From: Gulbenkiania mobilis
GTDB lineage: Bacteria; Pseudomonadota; Gammaproteobacteria; Burkholderiales; Chromobacteriaceae
Assembly (NCBI GenBank): GCA_004346645.1
Contig: SMDA01000002.1
Span: forward strand, 248,001 to 312,000
Length of the DNA stretch: 64,000 nucleotides
Direction of reading: 5' to 3'
The notes under the pieces were generated by a model that was not told where the DNA came from, did no database searches, and saw nothing but the letters and a program-made list of their open reading frames with translations. Of this stretch, positions 1-11,125 are shown in pieces. Within the stretch, counting starts at the first letter, position 1; each line of letters opens with the position of its first letter. A program made the position numbers and the translations under genes.

Positions 1-44
1 ATGAAGGCCAGCGACAGTGCGGCCAGCTTGAAGGTACGGGTCAT
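1..44 (-). CDS. N-terminus of an exported protein (partial, runs off left edge)
   Basis: The complement reads ATG ACC CGT ACC TTC AAG CTG GCC GCA and so on, giving M-T-R-T-F-K-L-A-A-L-S-L-A-F. A short basic start followed by a hydrophobic stretch is typical of a Sec signal peptide. A GGAG ribosome site lies 6 bases before the ATG; an in-frame ATG two codons earlier overlaps that GGAG and is less likely. Only 14 residues are visible, so the function cannot be named. Confidence 0.55.
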   Translation of the reverse strand, partial: MTRTFKLAALSLAF

Positions 45-239
45 GGACATCTCCGGTAGGCAGTAAGCGATGTCTGCATCAAACCACGGGGCCTTTATTT
101 CCGGAAATGATTAATTGCGATTTTTTAATTCAAATCCTTCATAAAGCATATTCTTTAAGAGAATTTTGTTTTCTACCTTCATTCTTTTGAATTATAAGTC
201 AGCCCCTCTATAGTGGCAGCATATCCTAGGGAGAGTGCC
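45..239. promoter_or_regulatory. AT-rich divergent intergenic region
   Basis: About 195 bp separate the exported protein (minus) from the hydrolase (plus). Positions 100-200 are far richer in A+T than the rest of the window and should hold promoters for both genes. I see no hexamer pair good enough to place a promoter exactly. Confidence 0.4.
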
Positions 240-806
240 ATGCCGCCGTTCAACCAAGCATACGACTACATTATCCAGCCCGGCTGGAAGGATTCCGGCC
301 CAGACCACTGGCAAACCCACTGGCAGCAGGCCCTGGGCGCTCTGCGAGTGCAAAACGACAACTGGACCGAACCGGTGCTGGAGGCCTGGCTCGACGGGCT
401 GGACGAAGCGCTGGACGCGGCCCGCCGGCCGGCAATCGTGATCGCGCACAGTCTGGGCTGCATCACCGTGGCCCACCATGCCCGGCGTTTCCACAACCGC
501 ATCGCCGGCGCCCTGCTCGTGGCGCCCGCCGACGTGGAGCGGCCTTTCGTGCCCCAAGCGTTGATGGGCTTTGCCCCGGTGCCACGCCAGCCGCTGCCCT
601 TTCCCGCCCGGGTGGTGGCCAGCACCAGCGACCCCTACTGCAAGCCACACCGCGCAGCGCGTATGGCAGGGTACTGGGGTGCATCGCTGGTCTGGCTGCC
701 GCAAGCCGGGCACATCAACGTCGACAGCGGACACAGGACCTGGGAAGCAGGCTGGCAGGAGCTGTCGGCCCTGTTACAGGCCGTGGCGCACGCAGCGGCC
801 GCCTAG
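240..806 (+). CDS. RBBP9/YdeN-family alpha/beta hydrolase
   Basis: A 188-residue serine hydrolase of the RBBP9/YdeN family (DUF1234-type small alpha/beta hydrolases). The N-terminal GWKDSGPDHWQTHW is the family hallmark. AHSLGC holds the nucleophile Ser, STSDPYC the acidic residue and AGHIN the catalytic His. I chose the ATG at 240 because AGGGAG lies 6 bases upstream; a GTG at 213 is in frame but has no ribosome site. It is a single gene facing the C69 peptidase tail to tail. An uptake-like word lies 7 bp past the stop. The substrate cannot be told from sequence; family members are cytoplasmic esterases. Confidence 0.85.
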   Translation: MPPFNQAYDYIIQPGWKDSGPDHWQTHWQQALGALRVQNDNWTEPVLEAWLDGLDEALDAARRPAIVIAHSLGCITVAHHARRFHNRIAGALLVAPADVERPFVPQALMGFAPVPRQPLPFPARVVASTSDPYCKPHRAARMAGYWGASLVWLPQAGHINVDSGHRTWEAGWQELSALLQAVAHAAAA

Positions 807-833
807 GGTCGCTTCGGCCAACCCTTCGGGCAA

Positions 834-860
834 TAAAAAAGCGCCGGCAAAGCCGGCGCT
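834..860 (-). terminator. Rho-independent terminator of the C69 peptidase gene
   Basis: AGCGCCGGC (840-848) and GCCGGCGCT (852-860) form a 9-bp stem with a 3-base loop. The A-run at 834-840 becomes a U-run on the minus transcript, so it ends the minus-strand gene. Confidence 0.9.
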
Positions 861-881
861 GCGTGGCAAGGCGGAGCGGGC

Positions 882-2366
882 TTACAGGTTCTTGATCTTT
901 TCCAGCTCGGCCGGCTTGTATTTCTTCTCGGTGGACTTGGTCAGGTCGGTCATCAGCGAAGCCTGTACATCGCGGGCGGACTGGACGGCCCACAGCATGT
1001 TGCCGTTGCTCCACTGGTTGGCGAAGCTGACGGCGGCCTCGGGACTCTGTGCATACAGCCCCTTGAGCATGGTGGAGACCGCCTGCTGCTGCGCAAGGAA
1101 GCCGCCCTCGACCTTCTGCTGCCAGCCCTGCAGAACGGGGCCGTATTTTGCCGGATTGGTCTGGGCCAGTGTGGCGTTGGCCCGGAAGGCCCAGTAGGCC
1201 GACTGGGTGTCGAAGCTCGCGGTGCCGGTGCGCAGCACGGTGGGTACATCCTTCATCGCCCCTTCATAGAGCGGTACCAGCACGGCCCCGGCGGGGCTGC
1301 CGAAGGATTGCCAAGTCAGCGCGGCCAGCTCCTTGGGCATGTCGCTGCGCAACTGGATCACGTGCGTCTCGATCGTGCGGTCCACGCCCATGGGACGCTC
1401 GGCGTCCTTCAGCTTGGCCAGTTCGGTGCCCTTGAAGTCGGCACGCAGCACACGGGCCACGTCAGCCACGGTGATTTTCTTCTCCGGCTTCATCACCAGC
1501 GGATACTGGTCCTGACGGACCTTCTGTACCGTACCCGGGTTGAGCAGGTGTTGCCCCATCCACTCGCGGTCGATGTTGTACCGGTCGCCCGTTACGCCGA
1601 AGGCCTTGGCAAAGTTGAAGCGGTGCACGTCCACCTTGTCCAGCAGCTTGTGGGTGGTAACGAACTCAGCCAGACCCGGGCTGGCGATCACGTTGGCCGA
1701 ATCGGTCAGGTCGATGCCCTGCAGGCGCAGGCCGTTGGCAATCATCAGGTAACCGTCCTGCGGCACACGGTAGGCCAGCCAGTGGTGGCCAGAGCCGATT
1801 TCCAGGTACCAGGCTTCATTCGGGTCGGCCAGCAGGATGCCGTTGCCTTCGCCGGCGCCGTGCTCGGTCACGTAGCGGCCCAACAGTTCGGCCGCCTCAC
1901 GGGCGGTCTTGGCCTGCGGCAGGATCAGCGACGGAATGGCGGCCTCGATCACGCCCTCATCCACCAGCGGGTCGGCCTTTTTGGCACGCTCGTTGACTTC
2001 CGCACTGTTGGTGGCAGAAATGGCCACGTTGAACTCGTTGACGCCGCGTTCCTCGTACAGGCCGTCACCGCCGGCGGTGTCGCCGTTCCAGTCCATCAGC
2101 CCGGTATAGCGGTAGAGTGTGGCCGGAGCCGGTACCTTCAGGCCGTTCTTGAACGCGAGCATTTCTCCTTTGTCGGCCTCGCGGCGGGGGTGCACCACCA
2201 TCCGCTTGTTCCAGTTGTTGATGTAGTAGTCCTCGTTGCGGGCGATGATGATCGACCCGTCGGCCGAGGCACCCTTGCCGACGATCAGCGAAGAGCAGGC
2301 ATCGACCGCGCCGAAGGCGGACACGAGGGCCAGTGACAAGAGCGACAGTTGCAGCGAGCGAGACAT
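882..2366 (-). CDS. Secreted peptidase family C69 (dipeptidase)
   Basis: A 494-residue Ntn-hydrolase of family C69 (PepD/dipeptidase A type). Residues 1-23 form a signal peptide ending AVDA. The next residue, Cys24 in ACSSLIVGKGASADGS, fits the catalytic nucleophile exposed at the mature N-terminus. ARNEDYY, GGDGLYEERGVNEFNVAISATNS and an active-site region typical of C69 follow. A GGAG site lies 7 bases before the ATG. It is expected to cleave dipeptides in the periplasm or outside the cell. It is monocistronic, with a terminator downstream and an FNR-like box upstream. Typical family length is 460-530. Confidence 0.88.
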   Translation of the reverse strand: MSRSLQLSLLSLALVSAFGAVDACSSLIVGKGASADGSIIIARNEDYYINNWNKRMVVHPRREADKGEMLAFKNGLKVPAPATLYRYTGLMDWNGDTAGGDGLYEERGVNEFNVAISATNSAEVNERAKKADPLVDEGVIEAAIPSLILPQAKTAREAAELLGRYVTEHGAGEGNGILLADPNEAWYLEIGSGHHWLAYRVPQDGYLMIANGLRLQGIDLTDSANVIASPGLAEFVTTHKLLDKVDVHRFNFAKAFGVTGDRYNIDREWMGQHLLNPGTVQKVRQDQYPLVMKPEKKITVADVARVLRADFKGTELAKLKDAERPMGVDRTIETHVIQLRSDMPKELAALTWQSFGSPAGAVLVPLYEGAMKDVPTVLRTGTASFDTQSAYWAFRANATLAQTNPAKYGPVLQGWQQKVEGGFLAQQQAVSTMLKGLYAQSPEAAVSFANQWSNGNMLWAVQSARDVQASLMTDLTKSTEKKYKPAELEKIKNL

Positions 2367-2449
2367 GATGCACTCCAGAATGTGAGCATTGGTGACACAT
2401 CATGCTAGCCCCCTCTGCCGGTAAAGCAGAAACCTTTCCCCGCCGGCGC

Positions 2450-2463
2450 TTGACACACATCAA
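2450..2463. promoter_or_regulatory. FNR-like inverted repeat TTGAC-N4-ATCAA
   Basis: TTGACACACATCAA matches the FNR/ANR consensus TTGAT-N4-ATCAA with one mismatch. It lies about 85 bp upstream of the C69 peptidase start. Whether it is bound is an inference; AT-rich sequence to its right could also hold the promoter. Confidence 0.35.
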
Positions 2464-2573
2464 AATTTAATTGTTTTTGAATGTTCTTATAGTGAAGCCG
2501 ACAAACGGCAGGGCACACCGCCCACCGCCCGGGCAGGCGGCTTCCGGCAGCCTGGTGTGGGGGCGCAGATAAA

Positions 2574-2601
2574 GAAGGGCAAGCCTTGGCGCCTGCCCTT
2601 C
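2574..2601 (-). terminator. Possible terminator hairpin after hutH
   Basis: GAAGGGCA (2574-2581) pairs with TGCCCTTC (2594-2601) around a 12-base loop, about 40 bp past the hutH stop. There is no clear U-run on the minus strand, so it is a weak call. Confidence 0.35.
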
Positions 2602-2641
2602 CACTTTCGAGATCCCAACACGGCCTAGGCGGCGCGGCGCC

Positions 2642-4174
2642 TTACAGCGAGGGCAGCAGCCCCGGCAGGCAGAAGCGGTTGTACGTCGCGCGTTGGATGA
2701 GCGCGGCCGCCTTCTCGATGTCGGGCGCGAAGTAGCGGTCCCTGTCGTAGAAGGGCACCTCGGCGCGCAACAGGGCCTTGGCTTCCTCCAAGGGCTCAGC
2801 GGCCCGATGCGGCGTGCGGAAGTCCACCCCCTGGCAGGCGGCCAGAAGCTCCACCGCCAGGATACCGGCGGTATTGTCGGCCATGGTGCGCAGCCGGCGG
2901 CCGGCGTAGGTGGCCATCGAGACATGATCTTCCTGGTTGGCCGAAGTGGGCAGGCTGTCGACCGAGGCCGGGTGGGCCAGCGACTTGTTTTCCGAGGCCA
3001 ACGCCGCCGACGTCACCTGCGCGATCATGAAACCGGAGTTCACCCCACCGTTGTTGACCAGAAAGGGCGGCAGCTTGGAAAGGTTGCTGTCGATCAGCAG
3101 CGCCATGCGTCGCTCGGACAGCGCACCGATCTCGGCAATGGCCAGTGCCAGGTTGTCGGCGGCGAAGGCCACCGGCTCGGCGTGGAAGTTGCCGCCAGAG
3201 AGGATGTCGTTGTCGTCGGCAAACACCAGTGGGTTGTCGGACACGGCATTGGCCTCCACCAGCAGTACCTCGGCGGCCTGACGGATCTGTGTCAGGCAGG
3301 CGCCCATCACCTGCGGCTGGCAGCGCAGGCTGTAGGGGTCCTGCACCTTGCCGCAGTCGGCATGGGATTCGGCAATCTCGCTCTTCTCGTCGAGCAGGGC
3401 GCGGTACAGCCGGGCGGCGTCCATCTGGCCCAGATGCCCACGCACCGCGTGGATGCGCTCGTCAAAGGGCCGGCGGCTGCCTTGTGCCGCTTCCACCGAC
3501 AGGGCCCCCGCGACCGAGGCGGCGATATACAGGTCCTCCGCGGCAAACAGTCCCTCCAGGGCAAAGGCGGTGGATGCCTGGGTACCGTTGAGCAGCGCCA
3601 ACCCTTCCTTGGGGGCCAGCGTCAGCGGGGCCAGCCCGGCACTGCGCATGGCCACGTCGCCCGGCACGCGCACGCCGTCGATCAGAGCCTCACCCTCGCC
3701 GATCAGCACCGCGCTCATGTGGGCCAAGGGTGCCAGGTCGCCCGAGGCGCCTACCGACCCCTTCTGTGGGATGACCGGATAGATGCCCTTGTTGAAGAGC
3801 GTAATCATCGCCTCGATCACGTCGCGGCGAATGCCGGAAAACCCGCGCGCGAGCGAGTTGATCTTGAGCGCCAGCGTCAGGCGTACCGTAGAGACGGCCA
3901 TCGGTTCGCCGATGCCCGCAGCATGGGAGAGCACGATGGAGCGCTGCAGCAGCTCGAGTTCCTCATTGGCGATCTTGGTATTGGCCAGCAGGCCGAACCC
4001 GGTGTTGATGCCATAGACAGTGCGGCCTTCGGCCAACACCTGGGCCACGGTGGCGGCCGAAGCATCGATGGCGGCATGCGCCGAAGCGTCCAGCGCCAGT
4101 GTCAGCGAAGGCTCGCGCGCGATGCGGCGCAGGTCGGCCAGCGTCAGCCGGCCGGGAATCAGGGTCAGTTGCAT
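2642..4174 (-). CDS. hutH: Histidine ammonia-lyase
   Basis: Converts L-histidine to urocanate plus ammonia, the first step of histidine breakdown. The 510 residues match the family. Ala143-Ser144-Gly145 in [11 protein letters not shown] form the MIO cofactor; YGINTGFG (Tyr54) and [11 protein letters not shown] are active-site segments. The start is ATG 4174 (MQLTL); an ATG two codons upstream at 4180 is equally possible, and both have only a weak AAGAAAG ribosome site. It is the last gene of the hut operon, 32 bp after the transporter. Two uptake-like words (2936, 4028) lie inside, read as Ser-Ala-Asn and Leu-Ala-Glu. Confidence 0.96.
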   Translation of the reverse strand: MQLTLIPGRLTLADLRRIAREPSLTLALDASAHAAIDASAATVAQVLAEGRTVYGINTGFGLLANTKIANEELELLQRSIVLSHAAGIGEPMAVSTVRLTLALKINSLARGFSGIRRDVIEAMITLFNKGIYPVIPQKGSVGASGDLAPLAHMSAVLIGEGEALIDGVRVPGDVAMRSAGLAPLTLAPKEGLALLNGTQASTAFALEGLFAAEDLYIAASVAGALSVEAAQGSRRPFDERIHAVRGHLGQMDAARLYRALLDEKSEIAESHADCGKVQDPYSLRCQPQVMGACLTQIRQAAEVLLVEANAVSDNPLVFADDNDILSGGNFHAEPVAFAADNLALAIAEIGALSERRMALLIDSNLSKLPPFLVNNGGVNSGFMIAQVTSAALASENKSLAHPASVDSLPTSANQEDHVSMATYAGRRLRTMADNTAGILAVELLAACQGVDFRTPHRAAEPLEEAKALLRAEVPFYDRDRYFAPDIEKAAALIQRATYNRFCLPGLLPSL

Positions 4175-4206
4175 GAACATGTCTTTCTTGAGTGATGCGG
4201 GGCCCG

Positions 4207-5535
4207 TCAGGCGAGCCAGCCCTGCTTGAGCGCCAGCTGCCCCAAGGCAGCTGCCAAGAGCAGGCACAGTACGGTGCGCTGGAACCAGATCACCACCAAC
4301 TGCCGCACGGACAGCGGGATACGGGTAGCCAGCACGCAGGGAATCGAAGCGGAGAAGAACAGCACGCTGCCGACCGACACCACCGCCGCTACATAGCGGA
4401 CCAGCGGGTCGGCGCCCTTGAGCAGAATGGCTGGCAGAAACATTTCGGCCAACCCGGCAGCCAGGGCCTTGCTGGCCGCCATCGGCTCGGCCAAGCCGCC
4501 CAGCCAGGCGAACGGTACCAAAAGCAGGCCCAGGACGTCGAACACCGGCGTGAAGCGGGCCAGCACCAGGCCGATCAGCCCCACCGACAGGATCGAAGGG
4601 ACCACTGCCCCAGCCATGGCTACGCCGTCGCGTAAATTCTCGGCCAGCACTTGCGGCAGCGGCCGCGCCTGGCGAGCCTGCGCGCAGCCCGCAGACAGTG
4701 CGGTCTGCCAGCGGCCCTGGCCTGGCGGCAACGTGTCATCCACCCCGCCGGCGTTGTCCATCCTGGCGATCGGTGGCAGCCAGGCCGTGATGGCGGTAAC
4801 GGCAAAGGTGATCAGCAGCGTGGACCAGAAGTAGAAATTCCACACCCCCATCAGGCCCAGCGTCTTGGCTACGATCACCATGAAGGCGGCCGATACGGTG
4901 GAGAATCCGGTGGCGATGATCGCCGCCTCGCGCACGGTGTACTTGCCTTCGAGGAACACGCGGTTGGTGATCAGCAGACCCACCGAATAACTGCCGACAA
5001 AGGAGGCCACGGCATCAATGGCGGAATGGCCGGGCGTGCGCCAGACCGGACGCATCACCGGCTGCATCAGCACACCGACCAGCTCCAGCAGGCCGAAGCC
5101 GACCAGAAAGGCCAGCGCCAGCGCCCCCAACGGAACAATCAGTCCCACTGTCAGGGCCAGCTTGTCGAACAGGAAGGGCAGCATGTCCTTCTCGTGCAGC
5201 ACCGCCGGGCCCGCGCCGGTGAGGTACATCACCGCCAGCGCCAGGCCGGCCAGCTTGAGCAGGGCGAACACGCGGCTGACGCGGCTTTCCTTCCAGCGTC
5301 CGTCAAACCAGGGGCTGAGGGCGCCGTAGGCGATCAGCAGCATCACCAGCGTCACAGCCAGCGGCCGCTGGCTGCCCGCCAGGTAGCTTGCCGCATGGTC
5401 CAGCAGGATGGTGGACTTGCCGCCCAGTTCAAACGGCACAAAGAACAGCACGATTCCGGCGAGGCTGTAAGCTGCCAGGCGGAACAGCGCGCGGCCGCGG
5501 CCGACAGGCAGCGGCAAGGCTTGGCTTGTGTGCAT
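4207..5535 (-). CDS. YjiH-family nucleoside-recognition-domain membrane protein, likely hut-linked transporter
   Basis: A 442-residue polytopic membrane protein with about 10-11 hydrophobic segments and the Gate/nucleoside recognition domain pattern of YjiH-like proteins (PFELGGKST near the start; [17 protein letters not shown] and [22 protein letters not shown] in the middle). AAGGAG lies 7 bases before the ATG. It sits between hutU and hutH on one transcript, where other bacteria often carry a histidine or urocanate permease (HutT, HutM). Uptake of histidine or urocanate is therefore my inference; the family itself has no well-fixed substrate. Confidence 0.75.
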   Translation of the reverse strand: MHTSQALPLPVGRGRALFRLAAYSLAGIVLFFVPFELGGKSTILLDHAASYLAGSQRPLAVTLVMLLIAYGALSPWFDGRWKESRVSRVFALLKLAGLALAVMYLTGAGPAVLHEKDMLPFLFDKLALTVGLIVPLGALALAFLVGFGLLELVGVLMQPVMRPVWRTPGHSAIDAVASFVGSYSVGLLITNRVFLEGKYTVREAAIIATGFSTVSAAFMVIVAKTLGLMGVWNFYFWSTLLITFAVTAITAWLPPIARMDNAGGVDDTLPPGQGRWQTALSAGCAQARQARPLPQVLAENLRDGVAMAGAVVPSILSVGLIGLVLARFTPVFDVLGLLLVPFAWLGGLAEPMAASKALAAGLAEMFLPAILLKGADPLVRYVAAVVSVGSVLFFSASIPCVLATRIPLSVRQLVVIWFQRTVLCLLLAAALGQLALKQGWLA

Positions 5536-5601
5536 CGGTGTCTCCTTTGTAGTGGAAACCGGCGCGGCCGATTGTTGTTATGGCGCCGCGCCGGGCAAGC
5601 T

Positions 5602-7272
<1,671 letters not shown>

Positions 7273-7307
7273 CGGTTTCTCCTCTTCTCCTTCCGGCCAG
7301 GCCGGGT

Positions 7308-8246
7308 TCAGCGTTTCAGATGTCGGGTGATGCACCACGCCAGCCGGGCAGCCGCCTTGGCGCCGTGGCTGTCCTGGTCGAAGCGGGGGTTGAACTCCAC
7401 GAGGTCGGCGGCGGCCAGTTTGCCGCTGGCGGCCAGATCGGCCACAAGGGTTTCGACAACCGCCAGCTCTACACCGAAGCCGGCAGGGGCGGAGACAGCC
7501 GGCATCTGCGCGGCCGGCAGCACGTCCAGGTCGATGGTCAGGTAGACCCGGTCCACGCTGGCAACGAAGTCGGCCAGGAAGCTGCAGGTTTCGGCCAAGC
7601 GCCAAGGCACCATCTCGGTGTCCAGGCGCCAGCGCACGTCCAGAGCGCGGGCCCGGTCGAACAGCGCCTGGGTATTGGAAGGTTCGGCCACCCCCAAGCA
7701 GGCGTAGCGAAAGGGCTGGCTGCGGACGGCGCAGTCGTCGGCAATTTGCGCGAAGGGCGTACCCGAGGTGGGTACCGCTGCAGCACGCAGGTCGAAGTGG
7801 GCATCGAAATTGACGATGCCGATCACGCTCTCGGGACAGGCTCGGGCCAGGCCGCTGTAGGTGCCATAGGCAGTCTCATGCCCTCCGCCCAGCACGAGTG
7901 GAAAATGCCCCGCGGTCACCAGCTGCTGTACGGCTTCGGCCAACCTTTGCTGCGCGGCGGCCAAGTCACCGTCGGTACAGGCCACATCGCCGGCGTCCGC
8001 CAGTGGGGCGGTCGGATGCCAGGCAAGGCCGGCCAGCGCGCGGCGCAGTACAGCCGGCCCTTCGGCCGCACCGATGCGGCCTTGGTTACGCGCCACGCCT
8101 TCGTCGCAGGCAAAACCGAGCAGAGCGATGCCTGGTAGAGTACCGTCGTCCAGCGGGCGGACCACTTGGTGCCAGCGGCGCGCCCGGTCGCCTTCACCGG
8201 TGTCGACGCGGCCATTCCATAGCTGCATGTCGGGGGACAGATCCAT
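7308..8246 (-). CDS. hutG: Formimidoylglutamase
   Basis: Hydrolyses N-formimidoyl-L-glutamate to glutamate and formamide, the last step of the HutG route. A 312-residue member of the arginase/agmatinase fold. The Mn-binding residues are visible in GGGHE (120-124), NFDAHFDLR (146-154) and TIDLDVLP (about 240). Having HutG rather than HutF plus the N-formylglutamate deformylase shows that this organism uses the one-step route. It lies between hutI and hutU with short gaps. An uptake-like word at 7935 reads Leu-Ala-Glu. Confidence 0.93.
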   Translation of the reverse strand: MDLSPDMQLWNGRVDTGEGDRARRWHQVVRPLDDGTLPGIALLGFACDEGVARNQGRIGAAEGPAVLRRALAGLAWHPTAPLADAGDVACTDGDLAAAQQRLAEAVQQLVTAGHFPLVLGGGHETAYGTYSGLARACPESVIGIVNFDAHFDLRAAAVPTSGTPFAQIADDCAVRSQPFRYACLGVAEPSNTQALFDRARALDVRWRLDTEMVPWRLAETCSFLADFVASVDRVYLTIDLDVLPAAQMPAVSAPAGFGVELAVVETLVADLAASGKLAAADLVEFNPRFDQDSHGAKAAARLAWCITRHLKR

Positions 8247-8267
8247 GAGAGGTCTCCGTTGGGAAGG

Positions 8268-9491
8268 TCAGGCGAGTGGACGGTCGGGCCGACCGCGGAA
8301 CACCCGCTGCGCCACCAGCGGCGTGCCCAGGCTGTAGACGATCTCGGCCGGATGGTCGATGTCCCACAGCACGAAGTCGGCCACACAGCCTTCGGCCAAG
8401 CGGCCGTGACTGTCGCCCCGCCCGAGTGCCTGGGCAGCATGGCGGGTGACGCCGGTCAGCGCCTCTTCGGGGGTGAGACCGAACAGCACGCACCCTTGGT
8501 TGAGGATGAGGCGGATCGAGGCAAAGGGGCTGGTGCCAGGGTTAAGGTCGGTGGAAAGCGCCATGGGTACGCCTGCCGCGCGCAGCGCTTCCACCGGCGG
8601 CTTGCGCGTTTCGCGCAGGAAGTAATACGCGCCCGGCAGCAGCACCGCCACGGTGCCAGCGGCCTTGAGCGCAGCCACACCGTCGTCATCCAGATATTCG
8701 ACATGGTCTGCCGAAAGCCCGCCAAAGCGTGCCACCAGCGCCGCGCCCTGCAGGTTCGAGAGCTGCTCCACGTGGCCTTTCACCTTCAGCCCGTGCGCCA
8801 CCGCGGCCTCGAACACCCGGCGCGTCTCCTCTAGCGAAAAGCCCACGCTTTCGCAGAACACGTCCACCGCTTCGGCCAACCCCGCCTCGGCCACCTGCGG
8901 CAGGATGGTGCCGCAGACATGTTCGACATAGTCCTCACTGCGGCCGGCAAACTCCGGCGGCACCGCATGGGCCGCCAGGAGCGTGGGCACCACCTCCACC
9001 GGCAGCCGCTCTCCCAGCTGACGCGCCACCTGTAGCTGGCGCAGCTCGTCCGCCAGGGTCAGCCCGTAGCCCGACTTGATCTCGACCGTGGTCACGCCTT
9101 CGCCCATCAGGGCCTCCAGGCGCGGCTGGCTGGCCGCCAAGAGATCGGCCTGCGTCAGCGCACGGGTGGCGCGCACCGTGGAGACGATCCCGCCTCCTTC
9201 CGCCGCGATGTCCTGATAGGGCACACCCTTGAGCCGCTTCTCCCATTCGGTCGCCCGGCTGCCGCCATAGACCAGATGGGTGTGGCAGTCGATGAACCCG
9301 GGCGTGATCCACCGGCCCCCGGCATCCACCACCTCCATGCCCGCCCGGTCGAGGGTTTCCAGGGGCACGATGCGCCCGATGTGTCCCTCCTCTACCACCA
9401 GTGCCCGGCCTTCCAGCGCACCATAGGCGGCCTCTACAGTGGGATCGAAGGTGGCCAGACGCGCATTGATCCAGACGCGGGTAGAGGACAT
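8268..9491 (-). CDS. hutI: Imidazolonepropionase
   Basis: Opens the ring of 4-imidazolone-5-propionate to N-formimidoyl-glutamate. A 407-residue amidohydrolase: the metal-binding His70-x-His72 is in [11 protein letters not shown], with later metal or substrate residues in [16 protein letters not shown] and [10 protein letters not shown]. The start is ATG 9491 (MSSTRV), with AAGGAG 6 bases upstream; an in-frame ATG 30 bases earlier overlaps the HutC operator and is unlikely. First gene of the hutI-G-U-transporter-H transcript, with operators directly upstream. Confidence 0.95.
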   Translation of the reverse strand: MSSTRVWINARLATFDPTVEAAYGALEGRALVVEEGHIGRIVPLETLDRAGMEVVDAGGRWITPGFIDCHTHLVYGGSRATEWEKRLKGVPYQDIAAEGGGIVSTVRATRALTQADLLAASQPRLEALMGEGVTTVEIKSGYGLTLADELRQLQVARQLGERLPVEVVPTLLAAHAVPPEFAGRSEDYVEHVCGTILPQVAEAGLAEAVDVFCESVGFSLEETRRVFEAAVAHGLKVKGHVEQLSNLQGAALVARFGGLSADHVEYLDDDGVAALKAAGTVAVLLPGAYYFLRETRKPPVEALRAAGVPMALSTDLNPGTSPFASIRLILNQGCVLFGLTPEEALTGVTRHAAQALGRGDSHGRLAEGCVADFVLWDIDHPAEIVYSLGTPLVAQRVFRGRPDRPLA

Positions 9492-9507
9492 AACAGCTCC
9501 TTGGGTT

Positions 9508-9523
9508 ATTTGTATATACAAAT
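9508..9523. promoter_or_regulatory. HutC operator 1 (perfect 16-bp palindrome)
   Basis: ATTTGTATATACAAAT is perfectly self-complementary and matches the known HutC target with core TTGTATATACAA. It lies 17 bp upstream of the hutI start codon, in the leader or core promoter, so repression of the hut operon is expected until urocanate accumulates. Confidence 0.85.
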
Positions 9524-9583
9524 TAATCAGCCGTTAGAACAGAGTCAAGCCCTGAAAACATCACGCACAGCCGGTCACACCAC

Positions 9584-9599
9584 ATTTGTATAGACAAAT
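9584..9599. promoter_or_regulatory. HutC operator 2 (imperfect palindrome)
   Basis: ATTTGTATAGACAAAT has one mismatched pair near the centre. It lies 76 bp, centre to centre, from operator 1, in the hutI promoter region, and directly abuts the terminator of hutC. Confidence 0.75.
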
Positions 9600-9624
9600 A
9601 AAAAGGGCGCCCATCGGGCGCCCT
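9596..9624 (-). terminator. Terminator of hutC
   Basis: AGGGCGCCC (9604-9612) and GGGCGCCCT (9616-9624) form a 9-bp stem with a 3-base loop. The A-rich 9596-9604 gives the U-run on the minus transcript. It lies 30 bp past the hutC stop and separates hutC from the hutI operon. Confidence 0.85.
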
Positions 9625-9653
9625 GCAGGCAGCAAGCAAACGTGGTCGGGCCG

Positions 9654-10394
9654 TTAGGCTTTCACACGGGTCTGCGAACGGAGCTTGTAACGGCTGCCCG
9701 GATGGATCAGCCGGGCAAAGCTCACCAGGTTCTTGTACGACCAGGTTCGGCGCAGCACCAGAATGCACGGCTCGCCGGCGTCGATGGCCAGCAGCCGCTG
9801 CTCGGCCGCATTGGGCAAAACCGCCTCTACCGTGTGCTCGATGTCGGTAAGTGGGCATGCCTCCACCAGATAGCCGTTGGGCGTGGTGCGGGTGAAATCC
9901 TGCTCCAGATAGCCCGGGGCCCACTCCGGGTTCACGTAGCGCTCCTCCAGCTGGATCGGCACCCCATCCTCGCGGTGTACGATCAGCGAATGGAACACCC
10001 GGCTGCCTACCCGCACGCCCAGGCGCAGGGCCACCTCCTCGGTGGCGACCGCCGGCGACAGGTCGTGTACATCGGCTGAATGGGTGTGACCGCGGGCCGC
10101 GATCTCCAGCGCGATGTTGTTGATGTCCAGAAGCGGGGACTCTGCCTTGCGTTCGGCCACATAGGTGCCGTCCCCGGCAAAGCGCAGCAGGATGCCGGCC
10201 TCGGCCAGATCGCGGATCGCCTTGTTCACCGTCATGCGCGACACACCGAACTGGCGGGCCAGCTCCAGCTCCGGCGGGATCTTGTTACCCGGCAGGAACT
10301 GGCGGTCGCGAATGCCCAGCAGGATGTAGTCCTTGATGCGTTGGTAACGGGGCTGCCGGATCGCCGGCGCCTCCATGAGTGCAATGTCGTCCAT
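9654..10394 (-). CDS. hutC: GntR-family histidine utilisation repressor HutC
   Basis: A 246-residue GntR/HutC-subfamily regulator. The N-terminal winged helix (residues about 16-85) contains ELARQFGVSRMTVNKAIRDL, and the C-terminal UTRA ligand domain includes QLEERYVNP. HutC proteins bind urocanate and repress hut genes. Its presence with two TTGTATATACAA-type palindromes upstream of hutI supports the assignment. The start at 10394 (MDDIALM) has no strong ribosome site. It has its own terminator, so hutC is transcribed apart from the operon it controls. Confidence 0.93.
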   Translation of the reverse strand: MDDIALMEAPAIRQPRYQRIKDYILLGIRDRQFLPGNKIPPELELARQFGVSRMTVNKAIRDLAEAGILLRFAGDGTYVAERKAESPLLDINNIALEIAARGHTHSADVHDLSPAVATEEVALRLGVRVGSRVFHSLIVHREDGVPIQLEERYVNPEWAPGYLEQDFTRTTPNGYLVEACPLTDIEHTVEAVLPNAAEQRLLAIDAGEPCILVLRRTWSYKNLVSFARLIHPGSRYKLRSQTRVKA

Positions 10395-10567
10395 GGGGGT
10401 ATTGTAGCCTTTCCTAATAAACGGTCGAGCATTGCGTGCACCGCTGGCTTGCGGCAGGTCAAGAATCCTGCGCCCGACCGCCTCGGGCACGGCTGGCACG
10501 TCAAGCCGGTATAATGATGCCCAAGCCGCACCAGGCGGTATTTCAAGCAAGCGGACATTCACTGCCC

Positions 10568-11125
10568 ATGGCTCTACACCCCGACCGTATCAACCGTTTC
10601 CTGCCTGCCACCTTCTCCAACGGTACCACCGTCCGGCGCTTTGCGAAGCACTGCCCGCGCTGCCGCAACTTGGTGGGCGCCGAAGACATGCACGGCGTGG
10701 CCGGACTGGTGCAGGACCGGCTCTTCCTCGCCGCCCGGGCCCGGTGCCCAGCCTGCAGCCACGGGTTCGCGATCACCTGTGCCATCACCAACGACAAGCG
10801 GGTACACCGGGTATTGTTTCCCAACGCCCTGTTCGCCCTGTGGCTGCGGCTGGCGCTGCGCAACATGCCGCCGCGCAGCGCCCCCGAGTGGATACCGCCG
10901 GAGCCACCCGTGCCGCCGGCCAACCACTTGGCGGACAGTGCAGACATCCAGCGCTCCGACGAAGTGATCGGCCGTCTCGACGGCCGGCCCATCCATGCCT
11001 GGATCGAGCATCAGGGCACTCGCTACCGCTTCGAACGCACGTTGCCACCAGGCAGCCTGCCGCGCCTGGGCGAGAGTGAGGTGCTGTTCGACAACCGCTT
11101 GGTCTACCGTCAGGGCAGCGCATGA
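10568..11125 (+). CDS. Zinc-ribbon protein of unknown function
   Basis: I do not recognise the family. The 185-residue product has two CxxC knuckles, Cys29/Cys32 (CPRC) and Cys60/Cys63 (CPAC), that should bind one zinc, then a Pro-rich stretch (about 98-117) and a C-terminal part with RLDGRPIHAWIEHQGTRYRFERT. In-frame ATGs at 10514 and 10517 overlap a TATAAT-like hexamer (10510-10515), so I prefer 10568, although no ribosome site is clear. The stop overlaps the next start (ATGA at 11122), so it is translationally coupled to a glycosyltransferase. Confidence 0.6.
   Translation: MALHPDRINRFLPATFSNGTTVRRFAKHCPRCRNLVGAEDMHGVAGLVQDRLFLAARARCPACSHGFAITCAITNDKRVHRVLFPNALFALWLRLALRNMPPRSAPEWIPPEPPVPPANHLADSADIQRSDEVIGRLDGRPIHAWIEHQGTRYRFERTLPPGSLPRLGESEVLFDNRLVYRQGSA

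Noticed and set aside
213-239. GTG 213 as the start of the RBBP9-like hydrolase
   Set aside because: AGGGAG is placed correctly for ATG 240, and the family N-terminus begins shortly after it.
2693-4195. Open frame of 500 codons opposite hutH (and similar frames opposite thiD, manC, bphP and the oxidoreductase)
   Set aside because: Each lies opposite a well-identified gene, lacks a ribosome site and shows no protein family pattern.
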